From an uncultured Bacteroidales bacterium (GTDB lineage: Bacteria; Bacteroidota; Bacteroidia; Bacteroidales; P3): a DNA stretch of 64,000 bases. Location of the stretch: assembly GCA_900314925.1 (NCBI GenBank), contig OMXC01000011.1:163056-227055 (forward strand), written 5' to 3'. Below the pieces are notes generated by a model. The model searched no databases. It saw only the letters and a list, made by a program, of their open reading frames with translations, and was not told the origin of the DNA. Position numbers and translations under genes: made by a program. The stretch's first letter is position 1; each line of letters starts with the position of its first letter. Below, in pieces: positions 24,996 through 33,100 of this stretch.

Positions 24996-26858
24996 ATGGA
25001 AGACAATAAGTTGTTTAGCGAATTCCCGCCTGTTTCGACCGAGAAATGGGAGGAGGTAATCAACAAGGACCTCAAGGGTGCCGACTATGAGAAGAAACTC
25101 GTGTGGAAAACTATCGAGGGCTTCAAAGTGCGCCCCTACTACCGCGCCGAGAACCTTGAAGGTCTCGAATACCTCGACGTCAACCCCGGCGAGAAGCCCT
25201 ACACCCGCGGCAAGCATGTGGCGGACAATGTGTGGGAGGTGCGCCAGGACATCCATGTGCAGGACCTCGCCGAGGCCAACCGCATAGCCCTCGACGCCGT
25301 GCAGCGCGGCGCCACGAGCCTGGGCCTCTGCGCCAAGCAGGTGACCAGCGTGGCCGACCTTGAGAAGCTCCTCAAGGGCATCTATATCAACGCCGTCAGC
25401 ATCAATTTCCTCTGCTCAGGCGACTATCTGCAGCTCCTCAAGCTCTATGTGGAGTATGCCCGCAAGGCCGGTTACGACCCCAAGGAGCTCTGCGGCTCGA
25501 CGGACTTCGACATGTTCCGCTATGCGCTGACCCACGGCAAGTTCCACCGCGGCGAGGAGGGCGACCTCCAGATGGCCAAGGAGCTGGTGGAGTATGCCCA
25601 CGACGAGCTGCCAAAGTTCCGTGTGCTCACCGTCAACGGCCAGCTGCTGCACAACAGCGGCTCCAACATCGTGCAGGAGCTCGGCTTCAGCCTTGCCGCC
25701 GCCAACGAGCTGGTGAGCCGCCTGACGGACATGGGCTGCAAGGCCCACCGTGTGGCCAGCCGCATACAGCTCAGCGTGGGCGTGGGCAGCACCTACTTCA
25801 TGGAGATCGCCAAGATCCGCGCCGCCCGTATGCTGTGGAGCAAGATCGTGGAGCAGTACAAGCCCGAGTGCGACTGCGCCTACAAGCTCTTCATCAACGC
25901 CACCACCAGCCGCTGGAACCAGTCGGTCTACGACCCGTATGTGAACATGCTGCGCTCCACCACGGAGGCCATGTCGAGCGCCGTGGCCGGTGCCGACAGC
26001 ATCTCGGTGCTGCCCTTCGACAACGCCTACAAGGAGGCCGACGACTTCGGCTACCGCATAGCCCGCAACCAGCAGCTCCTGCTCAAGGAGGAGTCCTATC
26101 TGGACAAGATCGTGGACCCCGCCGCTGGCAGCTACTACATAGAGAACCTCACCGACGAGATCGCCAAGGGCGCCTGGGAGCACTTCCTCAAGGTCGAGGA
26201 GGCCGGCGGCATGTGCAAGGCCCTCCGCGCCGGATTGGTGCAGGACGAGGTTGAGGCCACCGCGCACCAGCGCGACCTCGACATAGCCACCCGCAAGACC
26301 ACCATCCTGGGCACCAACCAGTACCCCAACCTGCTGGAGAAGATGAGCGACAAGGTGGCCGGCGGCGAGAAGCATTGTTGCTGCTGCTGCTGCGAGAAGG
26401 GCGACGAGGTGCGCACCCTGAAGCCCTACCGCGGCGCCGAGGCCTTCGAGGAGCTCCGCATGCAGACCGAGCGCGCGGCACGCCGCCCCAAGGTCTTCCT
26501 GCTGACCTACGGCGACCTCACCATGCGCAAGGCACGCGCAGGCTTCGCCACCAACTTCTTCGGCGTGGCAGGCTACGAGATTATCGACAACCCCGGCTTC
26601 GCCACCCCCGACGAGGGCGCCAAGGCGGCCCTGGAGAGCGGCGCCGACGTGGTGGTGCTCTGCTCGAGCGACGACGAGTACGCCGAGCTCACCGAGCCGG
26701 TGTGCAAGGCCCTCAAGGGCAAGGTGAAGAGCCTCGTGCTCGCCGGCTTCCCCAAGGAAATGGTGGAGACCTACAAGGGCTACGGCATCGACGAGTTCAT
26801 CCACGTGAAGACAAACGTGCTGCAGAGCTTACAGGAGTTTCAGGCGAAACTCCTGTAA
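24996..26858 (+). CDS. mutA: Methylmalonyl-CoA mutase small subunit
   Basis: 620 residues. The N-terminal TIM-barrel domain of the MutA/MutB family (about 1-440) and a degenerate C-terminal cobalamin-type domain (about 480-620) are clear; the small subunit does not bind B12 itself. With MutB it interconverts succinyl-CoA and methylmalonyl-CoA in propionate metabolism. The start at 24996 (MEDNKLFSEFPPVSTEKWE) is favoured because upstream sequence includes the promoter. Two oddities appear. First, the linker between the domains contains six consecutive cysteines (residues 461-466, bases 26376-26393), encoded by TGT and five TGC codons. Second, mutB, normally the next gene, is absent, and a four-helix-bundle gene in a repeat context follows. 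Confidence 0.93.
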   Translation: MEDNKLFSEFPPVSTEKWEEVINKDLKGADYEKKLVWKTIEGFKVRPYYRAENLEGLEYLDVNPGEKPYTRGKHVADNVWEVRQDIHVQDLAEANRIALDAVQRGATSLGLCAKQVTSVADLEKLLKGIYINAVSINFLCSGDYLQLLKLYVEYARKAGYDPKELCGSTDFDMFRYALTHGKFHRGEEGDLQMAKELVEYAHDELPKFRVLTVNGQLLHNSGSNIVQELGFSLAAANELVSRLTDMGCKAHRVASRIQLSVGVGSTYFMEIAKIRAARMLWSKIVEQYKPECDCAYKLFINATTSRWNQSVYDPYVNMLRSTTEAMSSAVAGADSISVLPFDNAYKEADDFGYRIARNQQLLLKEESYLDKIVDPAAGSYYIENLTDEIAKGAWEHFLKVEEAGGMCKALRAGLVQDEVEATAHQRDLDIATRKTTILGTNQYPNLLEKMSDKVAGGEKHCCCCCCEKGDEVRTLKPYRGAEAFEELRMQTERAARRPKVFLLTYGDLTMRKARAGFATNFFGVAGYEIIDNPGFATPDEGAKAALESGADVVVLCSSDDEYAELTEPVCKALKGKVKSLVLAGFPKEMVETYKGYGIDEFIHVKTNVLQSLQEFQAKLL

Positions 26859-26860
26859 GG

Positions 26861-26888
26861 TGTGAAGTGATAAGTGTGAAGTGATAAG
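26861..26888 (+). repeat. Two 14-bp direct repeats, left of the four-helix-bundle gene
   Basis: TGTGAAGTGATAAG occurs twice back to back, 2 bp after the mutA stop. Its reverse complement, CTTATCACTTCACA, is the core of the array on the other side of the small gene at 27291-27470, so the gene is bracketed by inverted copies. Confidence 0.85.
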
Positions 26889-26918
26889 TTGGGAGTGTTG
26901 TTTTGACATGACTTGCGT

Positions 26919-27284
26919 ATGGGTGAGAGTATTTTGAAGAACAAGAGTTTTGACTTTGCTTTGGCAATAGTCCAAACTTATAAATATCTGAACAGCCTTG
27001 GCGAGTATGTCATGTCAAAACAACTTCTGCGAAGCGGGACAAGTATAGGCGCTAACATAGCGGAGGCAAATATGGCACAAAGTACTGCCGATTTTTCGGC
27101 AAAAATGTTCATAGCCCAAAAGGAGGCCAGCGAGACACGGTATTGGCTTGAACTGCTTTACAGGTCTGGATATATTACCCAGGCGAGTGCGCAGGAATTG
27201 CTGGCGCAATGTGTCGAGCTAATCAATATGCTTGTTGCTACAACAAAAAAGACTTCACCACGACTCCATGGGCAGCATGCTTGA
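26919..27284 (+). CDS. Four-helix-bundle protein (S23 / 23S rRNA intervening-sequence family)
   Basis: 121 residues of the TIGR02436-type family. It shows FDFALAIVQTYKYL at the start, the conserved LLRSGTSIGANIAEAN block, AQKEASETRYWLELL, and a final amphipathic helix. These proteins fold as four helices and form oligomers; relatives include ORFs in 23S rRNA intervening sequences and the Avd accessory protein of diversity-generating retroelements, but the function of stand-alone copies is unknown. The ATG at 26919 is the start; a TTG at 26913 is less likely. The gene is tightly bracketed by inverted copies of a CTTATCACTTCACA repeat and separates mutA from lptG. No reverse transcriptase or rRNA is nearby. 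Confidence 0.87.
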   Translation: MGESILKNKSFDFALAIVQTYKYLNSLGEYVMSKQLLRSGTSIGANIAEANMAQSTADFSAKMFIAQKEASETRYWLELLYRSGYITQASAQELLAQCVELINMLVATTKKTSPRLHGQHA

Positions 27285-27290
27285 TACTAT

Positions 27291-27470
27291 TAACTTCACA
27301 CTTACAGCTTATCACTTCACATAACTTCGCACTTACCACTTATCACTTCACACTAAATTACAGCTTATCACTTCAAATAACTTCACACTTACCACTTATC
27401 ACTTCACACTAAATTACAGCTTATCACTTCAAATAACTTCACACTTACCACTTATCACTTCACACTAAAT
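27291..27470 (+). repeat. 56-bp tandem repeat array running to the lptG start
   Basis: A 56-bp unit (beginning acttcacacttaccactta) occupies 27324-27379, 27380-27435 and, in part, 27436-27470, with a degenerate copy before it. Each unit is itself made of CTTATCACTTCACA-like pieces. The array ends exactly at the first base of the lptG TTG start codon. Confidence 0.9.
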
Positions 27471-28552
27471 TGAAACGCATAGACAGGTATATCTTAGCCA
27501 AGTACATCAAGACCTTCCTGATGGCCTTGGCTTTGATTATTGTCATAATCATCACCTTCGACGTCAGCGAGAAGCTCGACCGCTTCATAAGCCACCACGC
27601 CACCTTCTGGCAGGTGGTATTCAACTACTACGGCAACTTCATACCGGGCTTCGTGAACCTCTACAGCCCGCTGTTCATCTTCATCTCGGTGCTTTTCTTC
27701 ACCTCCAAGATGGCGGGCAACACCGAGGTGATCGCCATCCTCGGCTCCGGCATCAGCTACCGCCGCATGCTGCGCCCCTACCTCTACGGCTCGGTGATAG
27801 TGGCCCTGCTGGTGCTGCTGCTCGGCAACTTCGTCATACCCATCTCGAACCGCAACCTGCTGGAATTCGAGGAGCAGTATGTGAAATCGCGAGCCACCAA
27901 CTACTACAACAACATACACTTCCAGTCGGGCCAGGGAGAGCAGGTGTTCGCCGCGGCCTACGATGTGCCGCAACACTACGCTACGGAGTTCCAGCGCGAC
28001 CAGTTTGACGAGGACGGCCGCCTGTTGAGCCGCGAGACGGCCAGGTTCCTGACCTACGACACAGTCACAAAGAACTGGCTGGCATACGATTATGTGAAGC
28101 GTACGATGAGGGACGACGGCAACGAGGATGTGGTGAGCAGCGACGGTGAGCACCACGACATGGGGCTTGAGCCCGAGGATTTCGACCTGCTGTCGAAGGA
28201 CATCACCACCATGAATACCCCGGCCCTGATAAAGCACATCGTCAGGGAGAGGCAGCGCGGCACGGGTCTGATCAAGGAGGCGCAGATAGAGCTGTGGCAA
28301 AGGATACTGAACCCGCTGGCCATCATAGTTATGACCTTCATCGGCGTGGCCATAGCGGCGCGCAAGAGTCGTGGCGGCATCGGTGTGCACCTGGCCATAG
28401 GCATCACCATAGCCTTCGCCTTCGTGGTGTTCATGAAGATCACCACGGTGTTCGCCACCAACGGCAACCTGTCGCCCTTCATGGCTGTGCTGCTGCCGCA
28501 AATCATCTTCGGCATCGCCGCCGCATACCTGATTTACAAAGCACCGAAATAA
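27470..28552 (+). CDS. LptF/LptG-family lipopolysaccharide export permease
   Basis: 360 residues of the YjgP/YjgQ family: three N-terminal membrane helices, a periplasmic beta-jellyroll domain (about 125-265) and three C-terminal helices ending in IIFGIAAAYLIYKAPK. With LptB and partner proteins it extracts lipopolysaccharide from the inner membrane. KRIDRYILAKYIKTFLMALA is the standard N-terminus, so nothing is missing. The start codon is a TTG that directly abuts a 56-bp tandem repeat array, and no other start is available. The array therefore forms the whole leader. No promoter is visible inside it. Confidence 0.9.
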   Translation: MKRIDRYILAKYIKTFLMALALIIVIIITFDVSEKLDRFISHHATFWQVVFNYYGNFIPGFVNLYSPLFIFISVLFFTSKMAGNTEVIAILGSGISYRRMLRPYLYGSVIVALLVLLLGNFVIPISNRNLLEFEEQYVKSRATNYYNNIHFQSGQGEQVFAAAYDVPQHYATEFQRDQFDEDGRLLSRETARFLTYDTVTKNWLAYDYVKRTMRDDGNEDVVSSDGEHHDMGLEPEDFDLLSKDITTMNTPALIKHIVRERQRGTGLIKEAQIELWQRILNPLAIIVMTFIGVAIAARKSRGGIGVHLAIGITIAFAFVVFMKITTVFATNGNLSPFMAVLLPQIIFGIAAAYLIYKAPK

Positions 28553-28676
28553 TGACGACAAGGAGTTCAAGGAGTTACGGATGTGCGTGGAGTTCAGGAC
28601 GAGGGCGCCGTGAGGGCGCCGTCGCCGTGCGCTCCATGTGCTGCCTGCACTCCATGCACCCCCTAAAATATAGGAC

Positions 28677-29096
28677 ATGACAATAAAAGAGACAGAACAA
28701 CAGATTATCGACGAGTTTGCCAACTTCGACGAGTGGCTCGACAAGTATGCCTACCTGATAGACCTCGGCAAGGAGTGCCCCGTCATAGACGAGAAGGACA
28801 AGACGGAGCAGAACCTCATCAAGGGTTGCCAGAGCCGTGTGTGGCTCAGCTGCGAGTTCAAGGACGGTGTGCTGCACTTCCGGGCCGACAGCGACGCCGT
28901 CATCACGCGCGGCATCATCACGCTGCTCATACGCGCCCTCGACGGACACACGCCGCAGGAGATCCTCGACGCCGACCTGGCGTTCATCGACGCCATAGGC
29001 CTCAAGGAGCACCTCTCGCCCACGCGCTCCAACGGCCTCACCTCGATGGTGAAACAGATGAAGATGTATGCCTTGGCATTCTCAATGAAGAAGTAA
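28677..29096 (+). CDS. sufE: SufE family Fe-S cluster assembly protein
   Basis: 139 residues. SufE accepts persulfide sulfur from the cysteine desulfurase SufS and passes it to SufBCD. The acceptor Cys51 lies in the conserved NLIKGCQSRVWL loop, and the fold-typical EQQIIDEFANFDEW and DGHTPQEIL blocks are present. It is followed after 1 bp by a MIP18/SufT-type gene, consistent with a Fe-S operon. The 124 bp upstream contain short GC-rich direct repeats (gagggcgccgt twice) and no obvious promoter. Confidence 0.93.
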   Translation: MTIKETEQQIIDEFANFDEWLDKYAYLIDLGKECPVIDEKDKTEQNLIKGCQSRVWLSCEFKDGVLHFRADSDAVITRGIITLLIRALDGHTPQEILDADLAFIDAIGLKEHLSPTRSNGLTSMVKQMKMYALAFSMKK

Positions 29097-29097
29097 C

Positions 29098-29415
29098 ATG
29101 GAACCGACACAAGAGACGATAAAGAGCGCGGTGGTCAACTGCCTGAAGAATGTCTACGACCCCGAGATACCGGTGAATATCTACGATCTGGGGCTGATAT
29201 ACAAGGTGGATGTGGACGAGGAGTTGAACGTGAAGATACTGATGACCATGACCGCCCCCGACTGCCCCGAGGCAGAGTATATGTACCAGGAGGTGAAGCA
29301 GATGGTGGGCTACATCAGCGGTGTGAAGAGCGTCGATGTGGAGCTGACCTTCGACCCGCCATGGAGTATGGATATGATACCCGACGACATCAAGGTGGAG
29401 CTGGGCTTTATGTAG
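29098..29415 (+). CDS. MIP18/DUF59 family Fe-S assembly protein (SufT-like)
   Basis: 105 residues. The DUF59 fold is shown by VYDPEIPVNIYDLGLIY, MTMTAPDCPEAEYM (conserved Cys) and the final FDPPWSMDMIPDD. SufT-like DUF59 proteins help mature Fe-S proteins. It lies between sufE (1 bp upstream) and an ABC permease gene (1 bp downstream), so the three are one transcript. The sufC and sufD genes are about 9 kb to the right on the other strand, so the SUF genes are split. Confidence 0.9.
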   Translation: MEPTQETIKSAVVNCLKNVYDPEIPVNIYDLGLIYKVDVDEELNVKILMTMTAPDCPEAEYMYQEVKQMVGYISGVKSVDVELTFDPPWSMDMIPDDIKVELGFM

Positions 29416-29416
29416 T

Positions 29417-30499
29417 ATGACGCTGCTGTCGTTCATAGTGAAGAAGAAAGGGGCGGCCTCGGGGTCGCTGGACAGGATGGTGTGGCTGCGTTTCCGCCGC
29501 AACCCGCTGTCGGTGGCGAGTCTCGTGGTGATCGGCTTCTTTGCCGTGGTGGCCATCCTCGGCTACCTCATCACGCCGGACCCCACGCCCTACTGCAACC
29601 AGCAGTACCTGGAGCTGGCGACGCTGAAGCCGGGCTCCAAGGCCACGTTCCTCTGCGTGGGCGACACGGTGCCGTTGCGCCGCAACATGTTCAAGGGCAC
29701 GCCGCTGCCGTATACCGCCATTCCCATAACTTCTTACCGCACCGAGGGTGACAGCATCTACGTCGTGCCAGTGGCCGGGGCGCCTGTGGCGGTGGCCGCA
29801 AGCGGCACCACGGTGCAGGAGCGCACCTTTGTGCTCGGCACAGACCCTTATGGGCGCGACGTGCTGAGCATGTTGATGATAGGATCGCGCGTGAGCCTGT
29901 CGGTGGGCTTCATCGCCATACTGATTGCGTTGCTCGTGGGCATCACTCTTGGCGCGCTGGCGGCCTATCGTGGCGGATGGGTCGACAACCTGATTATGTG
30001 GCTCATCAATGTCGTGTGGTCCATACCCACGGTGTTGCTGGTCATAGCCATCACCTTTGCCCTCGGCAAGGGCTTCTGGCAGATATTCGTTGCTGTGGGA
30101 CTGACGATGTGGGTCGACATTGCACGTGTGGTGCGCGGCGAGGTGCTAAGCATCAAGGAAAAAGAGTATGTGGAAGCCACGCGGGCGCTGGGTTACAGCA
30201 CGTTCCGCACGATATTCAGGCATATACTGCCCAACATAGTGGGCGCCGTGGTGGTGGTGGCGGCGAGCAACTTCGCCAGCGCCATACTGCTGGAGGCGGG
30301 TCTCAGCTTCCTCGGCATCGGCGTGCAGCCTCCTATGCCGTCGTGGGGCATGATGGTGAAGGACTACTACGGCTACCTGCTGCTCGACAGCGCCTATCTG
30401 GCTCTGCTCCCGGGCGCCGCCATAATGCTTATAGTGCTGGCCTTTATGCTGCTGGCCAACGGCCTTCGCGACGCGCTGGACGTCAAGGCAGCGAAGTGA
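29417..30499 (+). CDS. Peptide/nickel-type ABC transporter permease (DppC-like)
   Basis: 360 residues. An N-terminal cytoplasmic segment (MVWLRFRRNPLSVASL) and first membrane helix are typical of DppC/OppC. They are followed by a periplasmic stretch of about 100 residues with two Cys, longer than usual, then TDPYGRDVLSMLMIGSRVSL and the BPD_transp core with the EAA loop EATRALGYSTFRTIFRHILP. It would form an importer with a DppB-like permease, ATPases and a binding protein, none of which is in the window. It is the last gene of the sufE operon. Confidence 0.9.
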   Translation: MTLLSFIVKKKGAASGSLDRMVWLRFRRNPLSVASLVVIGFFAVVAILGYLITPDPTPYCNQQYLELATLKPGSKATFLCVGDTVPLRRNMFKGTPLPYTAIPITSYRTEGDSIYVVPVAGAPVAVAASGTTVQERTFVLGTDPYGRDVLSMLMIGSRVSLSVGFIAILIALLVGITLGALAAYRGGWVDNLIMWLINVVWSIPTVLLVIAITFALGKGFWQIFVAVGLTMWVDIARVVRGEVLSIKEKEYVEATRALGYSTFRTIFRHILPNIVGAVVVVAASNFASAILLEAGLSFLGIGVQPPMPSWGMMVKDYYGYLLLDSAYLALLPGAAIMLIVLAFMLLANGLRDALDVKAAK

Positions 30500-30537
30500 A
30501 AGAAAGTATAAAAAATATTAAAAAGGCGGAATTTTTC

Positions 30538-30566
30538 TTGCATGTCAGAAAAAAGGTGTATTTTTG
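30538..30566 (+). promoter_or_regulatory. Promoter of lipoprotein gene 30613
   Basis: TATTTTTG (30559-30566), with TTG at 30538-30540, 18 bp upstream. The leader is about 43 nt and A-rich. Confidence 0.65.
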
Positions 30567-30612
30567 CAGAAAGTTTGAAAGAAAGTATTAACCTATAAAA
30601 TATTAAAAAACA

Positions 30613-31089
30613 ATGAAAAACATGTTCAAAATGATGGGCGTCGCCCTGCTCGCCGGTGCCATGCTGTTCACCGCTTGCAAAAAAGACGAGGAAACCACCA
30701 ACACCAACAACACCACCCCGACTTATGCTGTGACTGTCACCTATAATGACGCTACATGGCAGAGCAACAGCAACGTGCTGTACTTTATCGATGAGGATGG
30801 TCTGAACCTCCAGGCTTCTGAAGGTGAGAACTGGTTTGCTATTATTTGCGGCACTGAGGCTCAGAACTACAGTTTCGGCGTTGGCAACTATGGTGTTGCA
30901 ATCGGAAGCGCAGAGGAAGAGCAGATCAATGGTACCACCAATGGCTACATCAACATCTCCGCTATTGAGCTGAATGCTGCAGCCAAGTCTATCTCCGCCA
31001 AACTGCGCTGCGAGATGGAAACCATCGAGTCTGGCAAATGGCTTGACATTACTATGAACAATGCTACCCTGGTTGAGGGTGCCAAATAA
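30613..31089 (+). CDS. Secreted lipoprotein, unknown function
   Basis: 158 residues. The signal peptide ends in a lipobox LFTAC (Cys21) followed by KKDEETTNTNN, a Bacteroidota lipoprotein-export-like acidic start. The mature part is a small beta-rich domain (YAVTVTYNDATWQS...), common in Bacteroidales lipoproteins of unknown role. It is the first of a run of small lipoprotein genes and has its own promoter. The next lipoprotein gene begins 25 bp downstream. Confidence 0.8.
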   Translation: MKNMFKMMGVALLAGAMLFTACKKDEETTNTNNTTPTYAVTVTYNDATWQSNSNVLYFIDEDGLNLQASEGENWFAIICGTEAQNYSFGVGNYGVAIGSAEEEQINGTTNGYINISAIELNAAAKSISAKLRCEMETIESGKWLDITMNNATLVEGAK

Positions 31090-31114
31090 GAGAAACTCTT
31101 AAAACAAAAATAAG

Positions 31115-31489
31115 ATGAAGATTAAAGTTTTAGCACTTGCAGTTGCTGCTATGGCTCTGACCGTCGCTTGCAACAATAACAAAGCCGCCGAGGCTGTGGA
31201 TACGATGGTTGAGGATACCACCGTTATCGAGGAGATGGTTGAGGAAGAGGTCGCTGACAGCACTGTCGTCGCCGTTGCCGAAGAGCCAGTCAAGAAGGCT
31301 GTTGCCACCGCCAAGAAAGAAGTGAAGAAGGAAACCACTGAGGTTACCACCAATACCGATGGTACCAAGAACATCAAGGTGAGGAAACTCGAGGAAAAGA
31401 AGGCTGACGAGCCCGCCAAGACCGAGGTTACCACCAATACTGACGGTAGCAAAAACATTAAAGTGAAGAAACTTTCCGCCAAAAACTAA
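31115..31489 (+). CDS. Small lipoprotein with duplicated TNTDG motif
   Basis: 124 residues. Lipobox LTVAC (Cys19) is followed by a low-complexity Glu/Val/Lys-rich part and two near-identical C-terminal repeats, EVTTNTDGTKNIKVRKL and EVTTNTDGSKNIKVKKL, separated by about 15 residues. It looks like a surface or periplasmic linker protein; no enzyme motif is present. It follows the previous lipoprotein gene by 25 bp and is closed by a strong terminator. Confidence 0.78.
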   Translation: MKIKVLALAVAAMALTVACNNNKAAEAVDTMVEDTTVIEEMVEEEVADSTVVAVAEEPVKKAVATAKKEVKKETTEVTTNTDGTKNIKVRKLEEKKADEPAKTEVTTNTDGSKNIKVKKLSAKN

Positions 31490-31510
31490 TTGATGGAAGG
31501 TAAGTAACGG

Positions 31511-31541
31511 AAAGAGACTGCTCTTTGGGGCAGTCTCTTTT
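31511..31541 (+). terminator. Intrinsic terminator after the lipoprotein pair
   Basis: AAAGAGACTGC-tctttggg-GCAGTCTCTTT, an 11-bp perfect stem followed by TTC. Confidence 0.88.
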
Positions 31542-31558
31542 CTATATTGGTTGGGATT

Positions 31559-31957
31559 ATGAAAAAATGCCTTGCACTTGGGTTCTTGCTTGTTTCGCTT
31601 GCGGCATGTGACAGTGAGAAATCGCGGATAGAACAGTCTGCGTATAAATACAGTATTGCGGTTGCTAACTATGACATTGATGGCGCAGAGGATTATTGTA
31701 CAGTGGAGACGTCGAATACTTTTTTAAAGACAGCACGCTACCTATTGCAGTTTGTTGATAGTAGTTACATGGCGTCGGATACTCCTGCGACTATAGAGAT
31801 AGTATCAGTGAATCAGTTATCTGACACAACGGCTGCTGTTGTATTCCATAAGCAGACACCAATCAAAGATTTCTCCGATACGTTGAGGATGCGCAAACGT
31901 GACGGTAAGTGGTTGGCTCACTCGCCAATTGAAAAAAAACATACTATTGCACAATAA
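31559..31957 (+). CDS. Lipoprotein, possible NTF2/DUF4878-like fold
   Basis: 132 residues. Lipobox SLAAC (Cys17), then a short alpha-helical start and strands ending in FHKQTPIKDFSDTLRMRKRDGKWLAHS, a pattern like DUF4878/NTF2-like periplasmic proteins. The start is the ATG at 31559, since MKKCLALGFLLV is the signal peptide; the in-frame TTG at 31547 is in the terminator region. Function unknown. The next lipoprotein gene starts 44 bp downstream. Confidence 0.72.
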   Translation: MKKCLALGFLLVSLAACDSEKSRIEQSAYKYSIAVANYDIDGAEDYCTVETSNTFLKTARYLLQFVDSSYMASDTPATIEIVSVNQLSDTTAAVVFHKQTPIKDFSDTLRMRKRDGKWLAHSPIEKKHTIAQ

Positions 31958-32001
31958 ATGTCTCATGATGGCGTTATGAATCAATAAAAGCGATATGCTT
32001 T

Positions 32002-32697
32002 ATGAAAAAGTACGCCAAGATATTCGGGTTGTTATTTGTCATCGTCTGCATCGCAAGCATGGTGTTTTCGGCTTGCCGCAAGGATATACCTGAGGTTGAA
32101 CCGGAGCCTGTGCCGCCAGACACAACCTATAATGGCTATAACAACGACTCTGTGGGTTTGGAGATCACCGACAGCATCACTGTTGTTTTCGGTGATAGTC
32201 ATTGGAAAACACTTTCATATACGTCGCGTATAGAAAGGGATACTACAACTAATCATTTCGAGTGGGTCTATATAGATGCCCATTACCCAGGTGCCGAATA
32301 CCCTCGTTTTGAGCTAAAGATTCTCAATGAGCTGGGAGAACACACAGGCTGGGTGAGCGTAAGTTCTCCCACAGGGGTGTATACCATTCCCGGCAACTCC
32401 TTGGCCGGCGACATAAAGTGTGGCAACCTGAAGTATTATAGCAACGATTCGGTGATGCTGGTGTTGCACATGCCTGACGGCACAGTGCGAGCCAACTGGT
32501 GGGCGGATACGCTGAAGACCCAGGTGCTCAACTACAATGCCCGTGAGAGCCGTCTGACAGGGCGCTGCTCCGGCGTTATGTTTGATTACATGCAGTGGTT
32601 CCTCGCCCAGAAGAATGGGACACCTATAAATGTGGCCGCGGCACGCAAGAAACCAATTGCTATATCTTTCGGCGGTCTACAGGTCGTTGCCGACTGA
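32002..32697 (+). CDS. Lipoprotein, unknown function
   Basis: 231 residues. Signal peptide with lipobox VFSAC (Cys25), a short proline/Glu spacer (EVEPEPVPPDTT), then a beta-rich domain of about 190 residues without a recognised family. The 3' end overlaps the convergent DUF4296 gene by 21 bp. No promoter box stands out in the 44 bp before it, so it may be co-transcribed with the previous lipoprotein. Confidence 0.72.
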   Translation: MKKYAKIFGLLFVIVCIASMVFSACRKDIPEVEPEPVPPDTTYNGYNNDSVGLEITDSITVVFGDSHWKTLSYTSRIERDTTTNHFEWVYIDAHYPGAEYPRFELKILNELGEHTGWVSVSSPTGVYTIPGNSLAGDIKCGNLKYYSNDSVMLVLHMPDGTVRANWWADTLKTQVLNYNARESRLTGRCSGVMFDYMQWFLAQKNGTPINVAAARKKPIAISFGGLQVVAD

Positions 32698-33036
32698 CCC
32701 CGTGTCTGTAATGTCATTCAGCGCTGCCGCCACGTTTTCGTGGATGGCAATGTACTCTTCGGGATGTTTCGCATAGTAAGCGAGGCTTGTCTCCACTTGT
32801 TCGCGTGTGATGCCCTGCTCCGCCAGTATTTCGTCGTAGGCATACACCATCTCCGGCGTCAGTGAGTCGAAGTTATAGCGAGTCTCGATGGCACAATAGC
32901 CCTCGATGAGGCATGCTTCGGTGAGGAAATCCACCATCTGCTCCTGGTTCAGTAATCCTTCCGGTTTGCTGTCGTTGTGGCAGGCTGTCAGCATCACACC
33001 TGCGGCAAGCATTATTGTCAGCAATGTTCTTTTCAT
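32677..33036 (-). CDS. DUF4296 lipoprotein
   Basis: 119 residues. Lipobox MLTAC (Cys19) is followed by the DUF4296 pattern: QMVDFLTEACLIEGYCAIE, then VYAYDEILAEQGITREQVETSLAYY. Function unknown; small single-domain lipoproteins of this family are common in Bacteroidales. It converges on and overlaps the neighbouring lipoprotein gene by 21 bp. A terminator lies between it and the upstream leftward gene, so it needs its own promoter or read-through. Confidence 0.82.
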   Translation of the reverse strand: MKRTLLTIMLAAGVMLTACHNDSKPEGLLNQEQMVDFLTEACLIEGYCAIETRYNFDSLTPEMVYAYDEILAEQGITREQVETSLAYYAKHPEEYIAIHENVAAALNDITDTGSVGNDL

Positions 33037-33051
33037 GGTTGTACGGGTATG

Positions 33052-33088
33052 AAAAAAGGCAGGTCCGATAAAGGGCCTGCCTTTTTTT
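33052..33088 (-). terminator. Intrinsic terminator of gene 33101-33526
   Basis: GGCAGGTCC and GGGCCTGCC form a 9-bp stem (one G-T pair) flanked by A-run and T-run, so it can work in both directions. It lies 13 bp after the stop at 33101. Confidence 0.82.
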
Positions 33089-33100
33089 GTTGTCGTCTAT

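Noticed and set aside
26919..27284. Diversity-generating retroelement
   Set aside because: The four-helix-bundle protein is related to Avd, but there is no reverse transcriptase, no template repeat and no variable-repeat target nearby.
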